DNA of 37,227 nucleotides from an uncultured Alteromonadaceae bacterium (lineage in GTDB: Bacteria; Pseudomonadota; Gammaproteobacteria; Enterobacterales; Alteromonadaceae). Below are positions 34,786 through 37,227 of this stretch, one piece after another. The translations under genes were made by a program, and so were the position numbers. The notes beneath the pieces are model-generated. The model was given only the letters and a program-made list of their open reading frames with translations, did no database searches and was not told the DNA's origin. How positions within the stretch are numbered: the first letter of the stretch is position 1; every line of letters starts with the position of its first letter. Where the stretch lies: assembly GCA_938085045.1 (NCBI GenBank), contig CALKGI010000245.1, positions 1 through 37,227 on the forward strand. Direction: 5' to 3'.

Positions 34786-37227
34786 AATCTATTGACATCA
34801 AGCCGTTTTTTGTCCTGCTTCTGAGCCTGTTAATGACTGCCTGTGGCGGTTCATCGGGCAGCAATGATGTTGCGACCAACCCCACCATAGGTGCTAGGTT
34901 ATCGCTCTCTATCACCAACGACCAAAACCAAGCCATCACCACGGCCGAAGCCACCGATGCGGTCATTGTGAATGTTACCGCCACCAATGATTTTGGCCGA
35001 GCAGCAGCTGGCATCACAGTCACATTTTCAACCGACCTTGGCAGTTTGTCGCAAAGCACTGCGTTAACCAACAGCTCAGGTATAGCTAGCGTTAGGCTGG
35101 TCACTACTAGCACCCAAATTGGCGTAGCTGGTGTATTGGGTGCAGCCACAGTTGACACAAAATCGTTAACCTCAACGGGCCAAATCAGCATCACCGAAAA
35201 ACTGACCGAACCCACCAATCTCAACGTGTCGCTGCTCGATGAAAGCTGTACCATCCCTGTAACATCAGCACAAGCTGGTGTAACCTTGTGCGTTAAAGCT
35301 AGCCTATTTACCGGCACTACGGCAATTGAGGGAGAAGTCGTTGACTTTACCGTCAGTCAAGGAACATTGCGACCAGCATCAGTACTAACCGATGCCTCAG
35401 GGATCGCCACGACTTACATCGATAGCACCGAAAACTTACTCGGCGCTTCTACCCTAAGCGCAACCTCTTTATCACAAAGCGCAAGCGTTAATTACCAATA
35501 CACCGCGATACCAAATCAAATACCAACCGTTTCTCTGGCATTACTTGATGAAAGCTGTAGCAATCCAGTGACTTCAGTACAAGCAGGAATTACCTTGTGC
35601 GTTAAAGCCAGCATATTTGCAGGAGACACCCCTATTGAGGGTGAAATCGTAGATTTCGCCGTCTCTCAAGGAACATTGCGACCAGCCTCAGTAACAACTG
35701 ATGCCACAGGCGCTGCCACAACTTATATTGACAGTACCGAGACAATGCTCGGTGCATCAACCATCTCAGCCTCCTATTTAACCCAAAGCACAGCCATAAA
35801 TTACCAGTACACCCCTGTGCCAAATCAACCAGCTCTCTCTTTGACATTGCTTGATGAGAGCTGTACCAATGCAATAACAGAAGTACAAGCGGGTTTGACC
35901 TTGTGCGTTAAAGCCAGCCTGTTTGCGGGCACCGCCGCCATCGAAGGCGCAATAGTTGACTTTACTGTCACCCAAGGGTCATTGCGACCAGCCTCGGCAA
36001 CAACTGATGCCACAGGCATCGCCACAACTTACATTGACAGTACCCAAGCGATGCTTGGCGCATCAACCATCAATGCCGCTTATTTAACCCAAAACGCCGC
36101 TGTAAATTACCAATACACCTCGGTACCAAATCAAACACCAACCGTTGCGCTGACATTACTTGATGAAACCTGCACCAATCCAGTGACATCAGTACAAGCG
36201 GGTTTGACCTTGTGTGTAAAAGCCAGCTTATTTACAGGTGCCACCGCCATGGAAGGAGAAATTATTGATTTTTCCGTCTCTCAGGGAACATTACGACCAG
36301 CCTCAGCAACAACCGATACCACAGGTATCGCTACTGCTTACATTGACAGTACCGAAGCAATGCTCGGCGCATCAACCATTTCAGCTACCTATTTAACCCA
36401 AAGCACCGCCATCAATTACCAATACACCGCGGTGCCAAATCAACCGTCTCTCTCATTGTCATTACTTGATGAAACTTGTGTTAATCCAGTGACATCAGTA
36501 CAGGCAGGTCTTAGCTTATGCGTTAAAGCCAGCTTATTTTCAGGCGCCACAGCGATTGAGGGGGAAGTTGTTAATTTTACCGTCAGTCAAGGGTCATTGC
36601 GACCAGCCTCAGCAACGACCGATAACTTAGGCATCGCCACAATTTATATTGATAGCACTGAGGCGATGCTCGGCGCATCGACGCTTAATGCCACTTATTT
36701 AACTCAGAGCACCGCCCTTAATTACCAATACACCGCAGTGCCAACTCAACCAACCGTCTCCCTATCATTGCTTGATGAAACCTGTACCAATCCAGTGACA
36801 TCAGTACAAGCCGGTTTGACCTTATGCGTTAAAGCCAGCTTATTTAAAGGCACCACTGCCGTTGAGGGCGAAATCGTTGATTTTGCTGTCACCCAAGGAT
36901 CATTGCGGCCAGCCTCAGCAACAACCGATGCCACAGGTATCGCCACAACTTACATTGACAGCACCGAGGCTATGCTCGGTGCATCAACCATCACTGCCAC
37001 CTATTTAGCCCAAAGCACCGCCGCAAATTATCAATACAACGCAGTACCGGCAGTCTCCTTAACATTACTTGATGAAACTTGTACCAATTTAATTACAACA
37101 GTACAAGCTGGTTCGACCTTGTGCGTTAAAGCCAGTTTGCTTTCAGGCACCACCGCCATTGAAGGCGCAATCGTTGATTTTAACGTCACTCAGGGTTCAT
37201 TGCGGCCAGCCTCAGCAACAACCGATG
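34782..37227 (+). CDS. Ig-like repeat lipoprotein (Big_1/invasin type), open at window edge
   Basis: An open frame of 815 codons with no stop before the window ends. The GTG start (34782) overlaps the yjgA TGA and has AAGGA about 9 bases upstream. The N-terminus has a lipoprotein signal with Cys21 in LLMTAC|GGSSG, so it is membrane-anchored. After one Big_1-like domain (about 35-145) come six complete ~102-residue repeats and part of a seventh. Each starts LLDE(S/T)C, has a second Cys 14 residues later in LCVKAS, then EGE(I/V)VDF, (S/T)QG(T/S)LRPAS and Y(I)DST..LGAST. Such bacterial Ig-like stacks are usually cell-surface or adhesin stalks. The adhesive tip, if any, lies beyond the window. 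Strong nucleotide identity between repeats suggests recent duplication or gene conversion. Confidence 0.85.
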   Translation, partial: MKSIDIKPFFVLLLSLLMTACGGSSGSNDVATNPTIGARLSLSITNDQNQAITTAEATDAVIVNVTATNDFGRAAAGITVTFSTDLGSLSQSTALTNSSGIASVRLVTTSTQIGVAGVLGAATVDTKSLTSTGQISITEKLTEPTNLNVSLLDESCTIPVTSAQAGVTLCVKASLFTGTTAIEGEVVDFTVSQGTLRPASVLTDASGIATTYIDSTENLLGASTLSATSLSQSASVNYQYTAIPNQIPTVSLALLDESCSNPVTSVQAGITLCVKASIFAGDTPIEGEIVDFAVSQGTLRPASVTTDATGAATTYIDSTETMLGASTISASYLTQSTAINYQYTPVPNQPALSLTLLDESCTNAITEVQAGLTLCVKASLFAGTAAIEGAIVDFTVTQGSLRPASATTDATGIATTYIDSTQAMLGASTINAAYLTQNAAVNYQYTSVPNQTPTVALTLLDETCTNPVTSVQAGLTLCVKASLFTGATAMEGEIIDFSVSQGTLRPASATTDTTGIATAYIDSTEAMLGASTISATYLTQSTAINYQYTAVPNQPSLSLSLLDETCVNPVTSVQAGLSLCVKASLFSGATAIEGEVVNFTVSQGSLRPASATTDNLGIATIYIDSTEAMLGASTLNATYLTQSTALNYQYTAVPTQPTVSLSLLDETCTNPVTSVQAGLTLCVKASLFKGTTAVEGEIVDFAVTQGSLRPASATTDATGIATTYIDSTEAMLGASTITATYLAQSTAANYQYNAVPAVSLTLLDETCTNLITTVQAGSTLCVKASLLSGTTAIEGAIVDFNVTQGSLRPASATTD
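35226..37227 (+). repeat. Tandem ~306-bp coding repeats of the Ig-like lipoprotein
   Basis: The first cysteine codon of each unit falls at 35247, 35556, 35862, 36171, 36477, 36783 and 37080, giving periods of 309, 306, 309, 306, 306 and 297 bases. The units share long identical stretches such as CAGTGACATCAGTACAAGC and TTGCGACCAGCCTCAGC. Copy number may vary between strains and is a likely site of assembly error. Confidence 0.9.

Noticed and set aside
34778..36946. Several similar minus-strand frames opposite the Ig repeats
   Set aside because: They recur because the plus-strand coding units repeat; the plus-strand frame is continuous with a lipoprotein signal.
35226..37227. CRISPR-like periodicity
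   Set aside because: Period is about 306 bases and fully coding, with no short repeats and unique spacers.

Overview
The window is a chromosomal segment of a Gram-negative bacterium, most likely a marine gammaproteobacterium of Alteromonadales or Shewanella/Kangiella type. This rests on gene order (degS, murA-ibaG-mlaBCDEF, yrbG-kdsD-kdsC-lptCAB-rpoN-hpf-ptsN-rapZ-ptsO-mgtE, pmbA, yjgA) and on the LPS-transport and Mla genes; no rRNA or other taxonomic marker is present, so the placement is inference. No tRNA, rRNA, CRISPR array or intact transposase gene was seen.

Left part (1-16.5 kb) is accessory. A DHH phosphoesterase on the minus strand ends in a clear terminator. Divergent from it is a three-gene set: a degenerate glutamine-synthetase-fold protein, ovoA (ovothiol synthase with its C-terminal methyltransferase) and an OvoB-like PLP lyase, the last two overlapping as TAATG. 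After 690 bases without a gene, but with REP-like palindromes, comes a TauE/SafE permease. Then, on the minus strand, come a secreted S1/P1 nuclease followed directly by a lipoprotein 5'-nucleotidase (a plausible nucleic-acid phosphate salvage pair), a periplasmic solute-binding protein, a 59-residue small ORF, an RhlG-like reductase, a 189-bp MITE with 18-bp perfect inverted ends and 11-bp target repeats, and an exported amidase. A large STT3-like oligosaccharyltransferase homologue faces right.

Middle part (16.7-32.7 kb) is conserved cell-envelope and nitrogen-PTS core. degS meets murA tail to tail with a 4-base overlap. The minus-strand operon mlaF-mlaE-mlaD-mlaC-mlaB-ibaG-murA (phospholipid retrograde transport, a BolA-like protein, first committed step of peptidoglycan) is divergent from yrbG-kdsD-kdsC-lptC-lptA-lptB (KDO supply and LPS export), followed by rpoN-hpf-ptsN-rapZ-ptsO and the magnesium channel mgtE. 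The two gaps in the mla operon carry a family of short hairpins sharing a CATCC loop.

Right end (32.7-37.2 kb): pmbA/tldE on the minus strand, yjgA/darP on the plus strand, and, overlapping the yjgA stop, a lipoprotein built from tandem ~102-residue Ig-like (Big_1/invasin-type) repeats with a conserved cysteine pair. This gene is open at the window edge. Its repeats are nearly identical at the nucleotide level.

The best candidates for something new are the GS-like/ovoA/ovoB cluster, the STT3-like protein with a beta-rich C-terminal extension, the IS4-like MITE, the CATCC-loop hairpin family, and the Cys-paired Ig repeat lipoprotein coupled to yjgA.
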